Source: Blastocystis sp. Blastoise
Taxonomy: Eukaryota > Sar > Bigyra > Opalinata > Blastocystidae
Reading direction: 5' to 3'
Assembly (NCBI GenBank): GCA_039096225.1
Contig: JBBPEB010000013.1
Location: 1,473,501-1,537,500, forward strand
DNA: 64,000 nt
The notes below the pieces were generated by a model. That model was not told the DNA's origin. It made no database searches and saw only the letters and a list, made by a program, of their open reading frames with translations. The number at the start of each line of letters is the position of its first letter. Positions within the stretch are counted from its first letter, which is position 1. Positions 55,201 to 62,733 of this stretch are shown piece by piece. The translations under genes were made by a program, and so were the position numbers.

Positions 55201-58200
55201 AGTTAATGGTAAATATTCTAAACCTTCTGTATAACAAGAAGCAGATACAGCAAAATATGTATGGGTTTCATCACAAGATGGACTTTCACAAATAATATTA
55301 TTAAATGTATGTACACCTTCAGTATTCGATACAATTGCATTCATCTTTGATCCAAAACGGACTTGACGTCTTGTTATTATAACAGAATTATCATCAGAAT
55401 ATTCACCTTGATTATATTTATAACAAACTCTATATTCACTATTAGAAATTGTATTAGTTATAATAAAATGAGATTCAGTAAGACTATCTACAATAATAGA
55501 AACTTCATCAATTAATGATACATCATTACAAGAATTTGAAACAATTTTTACTTTATCATATTTTGATATAGATGAACCAATTATACTAAATTGATTATCA
55601 GTACCAACAGGAATAAAGAATGATGGAGATATAGTAATTTTATTAGATTCAACAGATATTATACTTAAATTAGAATCATAATATATATTATCATTTAATA
55701 ATGAATATTTATAACATATCTTATATGTACCACTATGTGTTAATAATATTTCATATTCATTATCTATATTATTATTATAAATAGTAACACTAGATAAATC
55801 AATATTTTCACAATTTTGATTTGATAATGTAATAAATAATGAATCATTTTCATTTAAGAAAATACCTTCAACATTTATCTTTGATAATATATTAGTATTA
55901 ATTTGATTAGGAGTAATAGAAGATAATTGAATAATATTTAATTTATCATTTAACATATATTCTTGTTCATCAGAATATAAAGCACAAATATTCCATTGAC
56001 CAGCTATAAGATTAACTCTAAAAGTAATTATATTAGGTAAAAGAGTTGTAGCAGTAGCAGTATAACCATCAATACATTCATCAGATTGAGTTAAACGTAA
56101 TCTAACATTATTCATATTATTACCATTAAATGATACAATACTAATAGAATTATAAAGTATATAATCTTTTTCTAATTCAACATAATTAGTAGGTATAACA
56201 AGATTTAATAAATCATAAGTAGAACCAGGGAATTTATAACATAATAATACTTTTTCTACATTCTTATTAATACGTATACTAGTTATTTTATTAACTAATA
56301 TAGAATCATCACTAACTATTGTATTTATATTAGAACAATCAAGTGATGTAGCAGAAATATCATATTTTATAAATCTTATTTCAGTATTATCAGGATATGT
56401 ACCATCAATATATATTTGTTTATATAAACCTATAGGTATATATTTTTCATTACCATCAATAAATTTATAACTAGTAATACTATTAACACTAACAATATTA
56501 TTATATCTATAAAATTGATTTTCACCATAAAATTTATAACAAATATTAAATTCTTCATTTGATGGTAATAAAGCATAAGTAGATGCTTCACAATCATTTA
56601 TATCAATAGTATTAATAATTTCAGAAGAAATAGATGTATTACATTCAGAACCTTTACTAATAATCTTCATAATACTATTATTAGAACATTCAGAACTAAA
56701 TATAGATATTTTACCCATATGCATATTAGATACATTATCTTTTGAAATAATTAAACGAATAGATTGAGTTTGTTTTCTAATAGTACCACTAGAAATATAT
56801 TCATTTATTATATTCTTACGTTGAATTTCACCAAAAGTATAATATTGATTATCTTTAGAATAACTAATTATAATATTATCTACAGATTCTTCATCCATAA
56901 AATAAAATTTAATTTCATCAATTAATTGACATCTAGCTAAATTAATTTCTATAATAGCTTCATTATTCATAATATTTATATAATTTGTATTATCTTCATA
57001 TAAATTATCTATAATAGATATATTATCCATATTACTTATAGTAGTACCAGAAATTAAACTATTTATCCAATAACTATCTTTTGTAATTTCATTAGAAACT
57101 GAACAAATAGAAGAACCTATACCAGTACCACTTACTGTTATCTTACTATTATATATATTATTTATATCAAAAGCATTAATAATTTCTATATTATCTACAG
57201 AACGAACTGATAAAGTTATATTAGAATATAATTTATAATTAAATCTATTAAATGCATAACATAATGGTATGTTTAAACCAGGTTTAATAGCATTAACTTC
57301 AGCTTGATTATCTTCATTTATTATAAATATATTACTATAACGACTACTAGCATCAGAACAATTATCACCAAAGAAACCAAAATCACCAGAATGAATACCA
57401 ATACCAGTAAATGTTATAAGTTCTATATTATTATATGAAATATATGTATTAGATGTTCTTATTACAGAATTAACACTTAAAATAACATTATTATATTTTG
57501 ATTTTGTATTACCATTACTTTGATAAGTACATAATATTGAACTACCTACAATTTCATTTATTGTCATAGTAAATTTATTATTATTAACACGTACAGCATT
57601 AATAATAGGACTATCACAAGAATCATAAGTAAATGAAACTAAATCACCATCAACTATAGCAGAATTATTATTTTCTATTTCAAAAGTAGTTTCATAACCA
57701 ATTACAGTAGATATATTACTACCTTCTAAATCAATTATAAATGATGGTATATTAACTTCAATATTAATATCAGATATATAAACTAAATTATTAATATAAT
57801 AACAGAAATAATAATTTGTAGGTAACATATTAAAATTAACTAATGCAGTCTTTTCATTTATATTACTTATAATAGCATTTACACTATCACATTGTTCACC
57901 ATTTGGTACAAAATGAATAATATCTTCATTAATTATATTATTACCATTAAAAACAATAGACATTGGTATATTATAAACAAGTGTCTTTGGATTTATATCA
58001 GAAATACTAGTAACCATAAATGATATACTTTGAGCAATATAATCATTAAGACCACTAAATTTATAACATATATAAATATTCTCTGGTGTATTAATAGGGA
58101 AATTTACATTAATATTATATTTATTATTTTCATAATTAACTATTATATCATTATTATTATTATTAATACTAATAATATTATTATTACAATCTATAATATC

Positions 58201-61200
58201 TTTATTTTCAGATGATACAAAACGTATATAAGAATTTTCATTAGTATTTAATCCAGAAAGACCAATACCTTCTAATATTAAATTATTATCTTGAGAAACA
58301 AATATACGATTAGGAGTTATTTTAGTAACAGAAGGATAATTACAAGTAAGAATTGTTTCACTAACTTTAATATATTTATTTTGATTCTTAAAATGATAAC
58401 ATATTTGTCCAGAAAGTGGAGTAGTAAAAGTAATAATAGAACCATATTGATCTTCATTATTAATAGAAAGAGTTGTAATATAATAAATATCACTAATATA
58501 TTTAGTTTCATCAGAACAATCTTGATAACTTGTTATAAATACAAATGAATCACCTTCTTCAATACCAGAACCTGTAAATAATAAAGATTTAGGGAAATTT
58601 ACAGCAAATTCAATATTTGTTTCATCAAATAAATTAATAGAACGAACACTCATTTTAGCTCTAGTAATAGTACGACCAGATAATCCACTAAAAGAATAAC
58701 ATATTGTCATATCAATACCATTAGGAATATTTTCACTTGATATACCAAAACCATTATCATAATTATTTATATTAATATATTTATCTTCAGATATATTTTC
58801 ACAACCAAGTTTTTCATTATCAAATGATATCTTATCATTTATACTTAAACCAATACCATAAATATATATTATTTGTTTTGTATTTTCTAATATATCAAAA
58901 GGTATTATATTAGATATAATAGGTTCTTTTACTTCTATTATAAATTTAGACATAGTTGCAACATTATCAATATTATTAAATTTATAACATAATTTATATT
59001 GACCAATATCACCATTAAATATTTGATTAATAGAATAATTTTCATCAAGTTTATTTAATATAATATTATTATTACATTCATCATTTATAGGAATAAAAGC
59101 AGCTTCATCATTTTGAGATAATATATATCCATTAAATGTATATTTTTGAGATGATCCAATAGGAATTTCTTTAAGACCTTCAACACTAGTAATATCATAA
59201 ACAGATGCTTCATACCAAGAAATATACATCCAATTATTATTTCTATATAAACATAAAGAATATAATCCTTGTTCATTAAATGTAACACTTCCTGACATAG
59301 AACAAACACCTAATGTACTTTGAATACCAGCTTTAGTACAATCAATTTCTATATTAGAATTAGATGATATATTTTGTTCTTCTTGTTTAATCCATTTAGT
59401 ATAAATAGGAGAACCAATATTATTATCTTGACATTCAGTAGCTTTTATTCTCATTTCAAATATACGAGTAAATTCACCACCTTGATTAGAATTAATCTTA
59501 AATCTATATAATTTACCATTAGTACGGAAAGCATTATGATAAAGTAATGAAGAAATATAACCAGGTTCATTTACTTTATTAAATTCAATAGTAACAATTT
59601 CTTTCCATAATAATAAATTACCATATAATGATGATTCTAAAGTAATTGATAAAGGATCTAATTGAGTACCAGTAAGATAAATATCAAATGAAGAAATAGA
59701 CATACAATCATTAAATTCTACAATAAACCAATGAGGATAATTAATATCATTATTATTACAATTATTTATATTTATACCATTATTATTATTATTATTATTA
59801 TTAATTGAACCAAATATAAGACCAGTTTGTTCATTATGATCAAATAAATTACTAACTGAACCAGATAATCTAGAACTTAAATGATCACAATCATCATAAG
59901 TAATAGGTTGTTTTTCAATACCAGGACAAGTATTTGTATTACCTTGAATAAATGATAAATCAATATTATATTCATTATTAGCAACAAAAATTAGTGTATC
60001 ACTAAATGAAGTAACTTGAAGATTTTCATATATAATATATTTAGAATAATTTATAAATTCATAACAAATATATAAATTATTATAAACACCATCTATAGTA
60101 ATACTTGACATAGAATTTATAACTATACTAGAACTTAAAATATCATTACATGTATAATCTTTTGTAATATAAACAATATCATTATCTTGTATACCAATAC
60201 CATTAAATGTTAAACTAATAGGCATTTTAGATATAGCAACAAAATCATTAATAGATTCAATACCTATAACAGTCATATCAAATATAGAAACTTTACCACT
60301 ATAACCATCATTAGTATATATATAAGCAAAAGTCTTAGGAGTAATAATATCATAAGAAACAATAGATTCTTTCATTTCAATACTACCACATATAATATTA
60401 TTATCATTAATAAATTTAACTGATTCAATAAATGAATATTTAGAATTAAGTATAATATTTTCTGAAGAACCAACTATACCCTTAAAATGATATATATTTT
60501 CATTATTATTATTATTATTAGAAATATAATAAATACAATTATTATTATTATTATCAAATATAGGAGTTGAAGCATTATCATAATCAATAAAATCTACAAA
60601 TAAACATGCTTTACCAATAAATTCAATACTATTATCAGTAGTAAATGTTAAAGTCATACTACTAGTAGTTGATTGAACGCTCTCGGTTATACTCATAATT
60701 TTATTATGTGTTTCATTATCTAATATCCAATAAAATTGTAAATTAGATAATGTAAACGAACCATAAACACTGACCTTAAAGGTTTCTAAATAATTAGAAT
60801 CTACGATAAAATCAAATTGGTCATCAGATTTAGCATAAGATGATATTGAATTTAATTTATAATCGTTGTTTATGATAACATAATCCATATCTTCACTCTT
60901 ATAACATATAACATATTCACCAGAATAATGAAGAATAATATTATAAATAATATATTTTTCATTATTATATTCAATATTATATATTTCAGATTCAGACATT
61001 TTACAATCATGATATGTATCAGCAAGATTTTTATTTAAAAATTTTATTTTATCATTTTCTTTAATACCTTCACCTTCAACTTCAACTAAAGGATATATAG
61101 AATCAGTTAAAATATTATTTATAGATAAACCATTAAATGATACAAGATTAATATATTTACCAGTATTAATAGTATTAGATAAACTAGGAATACTATAACA

Positions 61201-62733
61201 AATATATAATTGTTTATTTACATTATCATTAATAGTTACAGTAAAATAATATTCTAAATTAATATTTTCAACTAATGTTTCATATATAGGATTATCACAA
61301 TTTGATGAACTTTGAACAAGTTTTATACTATCATGAGTATCAAATCCATTACCACTTAAATATATTCTTGTAGAAGCAGTAATAAATATAGAACTAGGTT
61401 GAATTTCTTCTAAATTAAAAGCATAAACTTGTTTAGTACTTGTAGGTATTTGTTTAATACGACAACCATCATAATTTTCAATTGACATACAATATTCTAT
61501 AATATATATACCACTATCAATTGATGTAGTTTCTACTTTTATACTAACTTGAGCATTAACATTATTATTACTATTTGATAATATAGAAGGATTAATCCAT
61601 TCAGTTACTTTATTACTAGATAATTCAGAATCAATTAAACGAATCTTATCATTTGAATTTATACCAATACCATTAAATGAAAACATACTATTATAACCTT
61701 TTATTAATCTATTTTGTGTAAATATAGGAAGTGAACGATAATTTAATATTATAGAAGAATCTAAAATATAATCAACAATTGTATTTTGACTTGATTTCTT
61801 ATATAATGTACAAATATTAAGCTTATTATTTATTATAGAAGGTGATTTACCATCATAAATAAGTTCATATTCATAGGTATCACTTGAAGCACTATAAATA
61901 TTACTATTTATAGTATTACCTAATATTATATTATTTTCATTATCTTTTATACAAAATTTAAATTCATCAATATAAGTATTAAATTCTAATAACATTGTAA
62001 GATGTTCACCTTCAATTAAAGTATTACTATAAGAATTAACCATACCAAAAACATCTAATTGAATATTCTTATATGGAACATAATAATTAGAATTTTCAAA
62101 TTTATAACATAATATTAAATTAGAATAAGATTGTTTAGTAGCACTAAATATAAATTTATTATCTATACATTCAGATTGTATAATACTATTATCAAAATTA
62201 CAATTCATAGTAGATTCTATCCATTTCATTATTTCACCATTTTGACTATTATTTACTATAATATTAAAATCATTATCTTTACTAGCATAATAATTATTCT
62301 CAAATAATAATGATTTTTCATTAAATGTAATTGTATTAAGAGATATCCATTCATTATTTATAAAATAACAAACATGTCCATTTATAAGTTTATTAATATT
62401 AATAGTAGTACTATCATCAATAATATAATCAAAATATACTTTACCAGGTAATATTTGTACAAGAGTACTACGAATTATAGGATTACCTGTTGTTGTACAT
62501 TCATCATCTTGTTCAACAATTTGAATCATTTCATCATTATATATACCAACAGTACCAATAAATGACATTGATAATTGTTTTTCATTATTATTCATAATAT
62601 CAACTATAGGATAATTATCACTTAAAGATTGAATAGTAATTGTATCATATAAATTAATAAAAATATTATCATAACGAATATAAGATCCAGATGTAGTATA
62701 TTTATAACATAAAATTACTTTATTTCCATTATA
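37297..62733 (-). CDS. Giant repetitive membrane protein, right copy, main frame
   Basis: Inverted copy of the left giant gene, ending at TAA 37299-37297. The first Met of this frame is at 62595 (8,432 residues from there). The frame is homologous upstream to 62733, where 46 further residues include an LCYKY repeat motif, so the Met at 62595 is internal. Just upstream of that (62751-62749) this frame has a stop, and the gene resumes in another frame. Architecture matches the left copy: Cys-pair repeat units, six F5/8C-like modules (one, near 59440-59945, lies beyond the left copy's visible part), a membrane-proximal domain, a transmembrane helix at 38313-38239 (residues 8095-8119 counted from 62595) and an acidic/Ala-rich tail. 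Compared with the left copy I saw Ala to Val (left nt 3064), Lys to Arg (left nt 10141) and a four-residue expansion in an Asn/Ser/Thr tract. No introns are evident across 25 kb. Confidence 0.93.
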   Translation of the reverse strand, partial: YNGNKVILCYKYTTSGSYIRYDNIFINLYDTITIQSLSDNYPIVDIMNNNEKQLSMSFIGTVGIYNDEMIQIVEQDDECTTTGNPIIRSTLVQILPGKVYFDYIIDDSTTININKLINGHVCYFINNEWISLNTITFNEKSLLFENNYYASKDNDFNIIVNNSQNGEIMKWIESTMNCNFDNSIIQSECIDNKFIFSATKQSYSNLILCYKFENSNYYVPYKNIQLDVFGMVNSYSNTLIEGEHLTMLLEFNTYIDEFKFCIKDNENNIILGNTINSNIYSASSDTYEYELIYDGKSPSIINNKLNICTLYKKSSQNTIVDYILDSSIILNYRSLPIFTQNRLIKGYNSMFSFNGIGINSNDKIRLIDSELSSNKVTEWINPSILSNSNNNVNAQVSIKVETTSIDSGIYIIEYCMSIENYDGCRIKQIPTSTKQVYAFNLEEIQPSSIFITASTRIYLSGNGFDTHDSIKLVQSSSNCDNPIYETLVENINLEYYFTVTINDNVNKQLYICYSIPSLSNTINTGKYINLVSFNGLSINNILTDSIYPLVEVEGEGIKENDKIKFLNKNLADTYHDCKMSESEIYNIEYNNEKYIIYNIILHYSGEYVICYKSEDMDYVIINNDYKLNSISSYAKSDDQFDFIVDSNYLETFKVSVYGSFTLSNLQFYWILDNETHNKIMSITESVQSTTSSMTLTFTTDNSIEFIGKACLFVDFIDYDNASTPIFDNNNNNCIYYISNNNNNNENIYHFKGIVGSSENIILNSKYSFIESVKFINDNNIICGSIEMKESIVSYDIITPKTFAYIYTNDGYSGKVSIFDMTVIGIESINDFVAISKMPISLTFNGIGIQDNDIVYITKDYTCNDILSSSIVINSMSSITIDGVYNNLYICYEFINYSKYIIYENLQVTSFSDTLIFVANNEYNIDLSFIQGNTNTCPGIEKQPITYDDCDHLSSRLSGSVSNLFDHNEQTGLIFGSINNNNNNNNGININNCNNNDINYPHWFIVEFNDCMSISSFDIYLTGTQLDPLSITLESSLYGNLLLWKEIVTIEFNKVNEPGYISSLLYHNAFRTNGKLYRFKINSNQGGEFTRIFEMRIKATECQDNNIGSPIYTKWIKQEEQNISSNSNIEIDCTKAGIQSTLGVCSMSGSVTFNEQGLYSLCLYRNNNWMYISWYEASVYDITSVEGLKEIPIGSSQKYTFNGYILSQNDEAAFIPINDECNNNIILNKLDENYSINQIFNGDIGQYKLCYKFNNIDNVATMSKFIIEVKEPIISNIIPFDILENTKQIIYIYGIGLSINDKISFDNEKLGCENISEDKYININNYDNGFGISSENIPNGIDMTICYSFSGLSGRTITRAKMSVRSINLFDETNIEFAVNFPKSLLFTGSGIEEGDSFVFITSYQDCSDETKYISDIYYITTLSINNEDQYGSIITFTTPLSGQICYHFKNQNKYIKVSETILTCNYPSVTKITPNRIFVSQDNNLILEGIGLSGLNTNENSYIRFVSSENKDIIDCNNNIISINNNNNDIIVNYENNKYNINVNFPINTPENIYICYKFSGLNDYIAQSISFMVTSISDINPKTLVYNIPMSIVFNGNNIINEDIIHFVPNGEQCDSVNAIISNINEKTALVNFNMLPTNYYFCYYINNLVYISDINIEVNIPSFIIDLEGSNISTVIGYETTFEIENNNSAIVDGDLVSFTYDSCDSPIINAVRVNNNKFTMTINEIVGSSILCTYQSNGNTKSKYNNVILSVNSVIRTSNTYISYNNIELITFTGIGIHSGDFGFFGDNCSDASSRYSNIFIINEDNQAEVNAIKPGLNIPLCYAFNRFNYKLYSNITLSVRSVDNIEIINAFDINNIYNSKITVSGTGIGSSICSVSNEITKDSYWINSLISGTTISNMDNISIIDNLYEDNTNYINIMNNEAIIEINLARCQLIDEIKFYFMDEESVDNIIISYSKDNQYYTFGEIQRKNIINEYISSGTIRKQTQSIRLIISKDNVSNMHMGKISIFSSECSNNSIMKIISKGSECNTSISSEIINTIDINDCEASTYALLPSNEEFNICYKFYGENQFYRYNNIVSVNSITSYKFIDGNEKYIPIGLYKQIYIDGTYPDNTEIRFIKYDISATSLDCSNINTIVSDDSILVNKITSIRINKNVEKVLLCYKFPGSTYDLLNLVIPTNYVELEKDYILYNSISIVSFNGNNMNNVRLRLTQSDECIDGYTATATTLLPNIITFRVNLIAGQWNICALYSDEQEYMLNDKLNIIQLSSITPNQINTNILSKINVEGIFLNENDSLFITLSNQNCENIDLSSVTIYNNNIDNEYEILLTHSGTYKICYKYSLLNDNIYYDSNLSIISVESNKITISPSFFIPVGTDNQFSIIGSSISKYDKVKIVSNSCNDVSLIDEVSIIVDSLTESHFIITNTISNSEYRVCYKYNQGEYSDDNSVIITRRQVRFGSKMNAIVSNTEGVHTFNNIICESPSCDETHTYFAVSASCYTEGLEYLPLTNGIVTLPIDESSSLLSICVSFTDSIYKYAMSSNIKVVNLSGFSINSWISGYSYPNEYSIDNQPFTFMGTNLDKDDYWSIGTTTDCTLHDFQKVKYNEATGFTYIETLPAFNINEDTIYYFCYNSIIARTSEYVGSLTIFVNEHSISYNDINTVITENTYKTIKFTINGPITQTKDNSLIFTSSSVSDPIIIPITTNEVDITIPVSDEPFEISLKNLGITKSLNKSIWIQKFEQLSINNQEIKDIAALQSYTIDVKGYGIKSGDKIRLVPITDITCQDNSLEYNVNENKQIDLLFNSQSESKLMVCYKFNNNNNYVAYEDYIVNILGLSSIEPTYAQVNVKTTFYIRGSGLSTKDSLTFILNNEDCSNVASNTWVPYNINGIIYTFTTSAQYSLCYKYNTGSIVRPDISINVRGIEVSSTLSFVKNVEKIISFNGLVINGDKLKFVRDTCDETGINVLHNNEEVTELLLEEETSVTFTKASRNIKLCILYKESIEYIPMSLSVDIYSSIELNRYTWLNNVDINLYTILDDNYYLSINDYVRFTLDSDSISYSIDSSIIDEQGHLSTVKFEYSGEYTIYFFISSLPQLVTLDTKFIVEEQSIRIDTTKFFNGIITSNEPNKINDIYIPLIGTLNYIIGTARYVIKGESCDIEEPFAQIRIAGSYDWILQVIGSNEYDFCYKFGDNDEYKKYEELAISIASITGPENVILNLNKENIIKFEGIGIKENDQVMYTPNNNCNINNNKNIGLSIIDNNHEAHITINTIDYELINNYKLCYKFNTNSWILYSNYTIQPTGIFELITKKTYINEISYIELNVLNYDESDKLLFSPIQNDCSNDNIIISSFDGKIARLQFTSIGNYYICYSKGSNIIYYDNLSIEVESIPENKKINLLQNTNKQIIIDDICDMSSITLIESNINGIISSNTENNNYLIDNNKYTSIKFTEDNSFIQLSLDSIQSIYKISIYLGIHSNEVQSMKIYISESISSGKYLFFDNTINITEENEGWYDIISENNMAILGKYILINILNKDQVINDIKVYVLPSISEPNYYVNFLTTDNSQCNDDNSIPIIPCTGMINMNNNIIINNNSKLCVKNVNNNYWIKHNEISISNIEVSYSLSTLESNKLSNITIYSNYIQYIESLYFSTNGCISKSFDAIKENDLWYVNLPNVDIDTEVNICTIWNLPKSISISNVFVIKSLNNNNDDNDSTTSNTSTINNNNNRLRRMQTIDIQLSQDSILANKENIISVNGLNENDSIILVSSNSCIDNVINTYIVDSNHNININIDNTYNSVNICYKLNNEENAIFTSSILNIYDIQSISETIFTINNEYNVTINGNNIHDNDMIKFVPITIDCNDELAIQYNPINIINDSFIYNPRVPSDLLVLCYNINNKYYKIDSINIQVNEHNIINDITSSEFLNIAFVNITKTIEFPIDEHIEEVGWILAESIECSIDNFLHITQIPENNVFTFIFTEVYTDLIMCVKRQDSSIYSYYNDISLSVVKMNSIEEPEYIIKNNNELITFDGEGYMNKTLINIFFVDSSDETIITNNYCIESYRISNIVTIKENMGSFIIYKDTIKSGICVQYENSNWLYYNINIPIVSIESNTEIIGLKNKPIDIQFNGNNMNIFCPNTNIINLNNNNNFINDVRVNCEHCNQNIYTLSDLIDTSDINMSLNKDEFSIIEFNLINKYTINSISIYYGVGISTSPKTIKVYYINDNDEYIYSEEIISIISQDEVHTIIPLITNKIRLEFIDNFANDLDEVSAKNQITFNSIQFNGYVMPIDHTIKYVINANNDNDCDLLPSISMNNNNGIISSCTLTNTFIFTEGVNNAMLCFKYGNKPFKLYPNNKLQIIDVTGYSIINNNNNNNYNVGLSYELNLEGSSLEYIESFYFVNDNVNNDDECLDEINQVSTKSIVVGGASTIEFIKPGYAKLCYIARGGVVLLNTPKIYIYNIQSSINFINANIETVISITGLTNYNSYIRLYNKNENNQDCNNNYKLANYVDNSVTVKLSAGLYSMCLLMDNKWIMIDSLSIISSEITSMKPQFVTKSQESIIHINGYGIEENDIVNIVNNNNCEDIISTSIIDKENNVHFTIPNTISDDSILSICYKLHNQIMIKSPITITVSIPSVNILNNEMFVNKISRDINSNSISIFKGLSVSTFDKFSIVNNEEQCNTDNLENIMYNEQDDYYYVIMNTSSASSFKLCYYYQGTLFIKEQNYYIMGYNNVIIKSMIVNQNTCINMDVENPNINSFIRVESLYNSNEFVNFNYQNNNDNDQYCGIVNFVGPIIMKLYISETSNYEVIGETYSSGIINQDTNILYKNISKNILIQGYGFTNSDSYKIIESNKECTDSSYIDISAIITLTSVTIPNVNIDVSPLSLSVCYKFANEESFKKILSIQVYDVEINIEPSNIVTYAPNTITITISGSVLDLSDTILIKYIPNGNDCSENSEEFNVINKKANIIFNNGFDSEYKFCINYNNVWTLLSTTSIKVKEILAPSTIGVVANVESKITFNGYINSVNTGDIAKWVLDDNCSNDSSIQQTISVDSALFIFPSQDQQNIQTYKLCYKFNDIDEFIYYPNINVYVSEILAIYPTYAPLNTYVTYKFIGSKGISSGDKVMFVKSTSTDCNNVDDQLTLEQDGIVNNNKEFSIMFNQVISNSKLCYKHRLSIDNNYIFINSNLLSISVYDVRNLYGIRGQNIESGRNFINEYLPLTFIYSSESSMPKYELCQNKETIYNTKWIENTCDYISQIIDDDNNNKQDIQNIFSYNIDKSYTFIQGGYNKCTQSISTIEDSWIILDLQEKKSISSLTIDTIFGENAIKSIKLQISNSITGPFFTVATLDNYIQNYNGYQTKDVKINTRYLKLILNNCGGNKIILRGLKLSFINSDINISMVKDKVKFIPSNQFNTFTSEDCNSFEGEEVEIDHCSSTAYTKFNYGGLFGICYKFGESSYSFIPSVTTSIIDIQSVSTNTIIINKSKIFKYTGYNNINNNNNNDVSVGDHVKFIPYHENMKLSECNTIDNTIYTIDSNMSIEPIFTEYGIYATCYYFSQYKSIYDNYFLFIGGAMKVEVINYSVNGLTPSIIPWNTEYDIILSVNSPEINDKAYFVPIEHTCEDGLRFYGSLKLSLSDNNNNDRYYENTNEIIMTVLFNDINYYHYKLCYIYNDNTKINTIYDLTISRIVSISPSFASYEVETPIRFIGGGLNKGDIAKFILGNDCNSINNEDEISYESIIDNKLFGYYNFTSNDNNKVYHLCYTFKTLSDIPIYYDSITLSISSTHYEDIIPKELYAGSPTDITFIGYGLANSNVKFLLSGDDCNSNDNNLFARINSINNYEITINDDSHIIASIYDISDNLRICLKTHKDDDYKLMISTIKVSGFASITPNEVYVNTRNTFILIGEYIEETRVKFVSENILCENDLDTGIILRKDIDDNTKLTFSTWLITSGMKYLCVKYPNEKSFHASYNIQVFVKTISTIDDIGSLSNNTAIVGVEKIFYILDNNNKPITNPNQEFMFVESGVSSDIDCILANSVSGNSYLVISENNTGNVIFTKAGYNYKLCININNKWTLFNDITLSAIEINSIESNDAIVSNIPIEVTLFGTGISDNDFAIFLPEDYLDCGGSIDNYSKVKDSKIIITLPISNNGYYKLCYKFDNQYVHEYKDIKLYASTLQSITSDKPIVINYNNMLSFIGSGLGESMCSTFTTIDTNEWVISQYSSIIEDTSIESIKDISSETYATFTKDINNKASVTIHFNELYFINYINLELSSNINSDVTISILSKLNINNKLYSNIYSIETTSNSYSLQFTKNILIKDIIIEFTFNNCDTINLYNIIFNGKKASENAMVFFVPENVNKCVYTSDIIVTYVSLCTPDISYMFTDMNNVYPCFKFPNSDFAYYNIPLTIHYVTVDQYTSNVVVNNYHNEYLTLRGNDLNSEFDTIKFVNFECNEDAVGTGYTLNNNEILLSFTSSINSKSDGKIKLCYCFNNEVCTKVLTLSTYEASIKYEQFTLHLYDITKISTIDQSSLSVYIKNEQTYVFEGIGIHSCTTEDSINCDHIKFTKNSCFDNNNVVAVTKNSATYSFDKAYNSNMLCYKYANLDYVSSFNIYENIQVRSVEIISIYPKYLRENIESTLYLLHNSIINKDSIALTNKEHSCDDTTIEYHTLNLINNDLYAITSVILNENINRICVKLLDNNNAYVVDQFNINIGFTDITYSPSIIIARQNSVITFYSDNIAPLNKVKFVLSESCEDESVIEPVNVYYNNNNNQLQVNVLFNIGYSSLSVCYLDNENIGYQLLSQKLRVISITGIKDRTFVVRRVPTTIMIEGEGFSNQDSIAWIKSDLSCDFISISSFTTVSSINDEHTIVTFDNVILQNTGILYKGCYKFGSLDIIYSIDNTLLSVKDLLSIEPTEWVVGLNIPFINSQRTNKISVNGVLLGNDMIKFAYESCSIDNEFDRQSSIVNNEVDNTLLFVKDGRYKVCYKFENGDEWYDMTYYSTNSIYMDIKSYYIESSDKINDRIIVLTPQSPIVTETITLVGSLEYLNQPYQFSFVYINDECNENSVHTIDSINGYSITYTFNEAIEDKYKLCFYYNNEWKSTSITITTKDLKHIHYSGFTDTIYVTSTIPATITFEGINIGNGDYAKFVLPNSDCNDVNNNLVSSFINNEKKGTFDLSSIYYKNTLSLCYKFKQYNDELDQFIEYNNFTLTVVYINDVYINSISIHTMQHILKNEEAIFKFTGNGLLPEDQFYFVLPNNDCNIDNNSIIYNMTESHVIPITISQGYDELNICYIFKNLVVYKLENTIIKVVSLDSISHNEWVSYISVPNPNMKLPNGDSNIPISISGTSLNIHDETIKFIPIIENCNTYISLISTLEGSNDNTSIISYIFTNPTTYKLCYNHNFYGWREYENITISINPLSLSSTTGEQYIFISPNQVSYDLPININGNILLFTINNKYKLVKSSQDCVIDSLNDGIETGLINNNEYNTILSLIPNDYLLPQYICFQVGLSKNIIVDGISIIQRSISSISPLQSLVGGIPEYTEFKFIGSISEGDSIKFIQGNSNCDSTNEEDIITPYVTLSNDKSISVKFNKGYLDVAVCFKFFNKQEQYKLDYEHIKLFKLQEINPHIVVKSKTSRIDLDIEPQYDLSNTIIRFVPESSTCDNYLDTIDDIISYNNDNNNNYVNIQNIPRTFVTNEDYKVCMKLVNIDNSDYVIYNTDNTRFSLHGVRIIPEYIIGLYINNVETLTFTYEGLVNDNAKFVHYTNDEDITCTDENALVTNSTNTLGQFNIIYREAILTPSNEFRLCYQFANSEYYRYNDIKLQIFPANGKLTVEEIVFIMIHSIDSDDLFTIMNKALTNDLVRDVTDIYNATRETILSHPSLATKIINGLLVGPEGSTPLANIQYSYVCEEVAKSLGETEIATIDNIYDGAKAIAIVYNRPYYDMSIQPIVFLRNIIYLPSYDSDIQKSKAFLRGWRSIGEMSNEVEVKPGDENVSLNFVDGTNATFSYPSITSSKYQLLQEDASNTIKVVLSAINCYMVSTLREGKCYYVIINNDIDYVFPQSNPPTLRYPKRSDIDTSCVKKDNETEEFTQIYAGTDCIVTLGDASLTSTTFGIVGTNDETPSIAPTPRPNDITNIIIIFIIIILLLTLIVFIVILTFYCRRTGPLPDKNEDAIQKQLEELKKQRIILPVAKQETVAETVVIDQYASFDDDYQLSSANLAKYAYDKAAHSADLASINAGNVANILEQKPISDIQTSDIADPIEFNQYVAQCVEKYPTIYKLAESAANNGIDAAIIDKDQKDIEVVPIIPTESIEIINDSTIEVNPSENEPVMNRPIAVVNRSNDEPTPILIGESQPVRDQNEVVVVSQEEPIITSLPHEHPNVQPAFDEQAAAELAHNAEESRRIAIQAASASLEQANVADSMSDSLSLHNSEYGEISDDINNSVEINNNNSAPVQVVESPSSSNNKNPIAEN
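59440..59945 (-). other. F5/8 type C-like module in the N-terminal part of the right copy
   Basis: Starts near CPGIEKQPITYDDC, followed by NLFDHNEQTG, then HWFIVEFNDCMSISSFDIYL, a LSITLESS strand, and closes with YRFKINSNQGG...MRIKATEC. The order of elements fits a discoidin domain. The equivalent part of the left copy lies outside the window. Confidence 0.6.

Noticed and set aside
62593-62595. ATG as the start of the right giant gene
   Set aside because: The same frame continues upstream for 46 residues with a repeat motif, and the gene goes on in another frame beyond.
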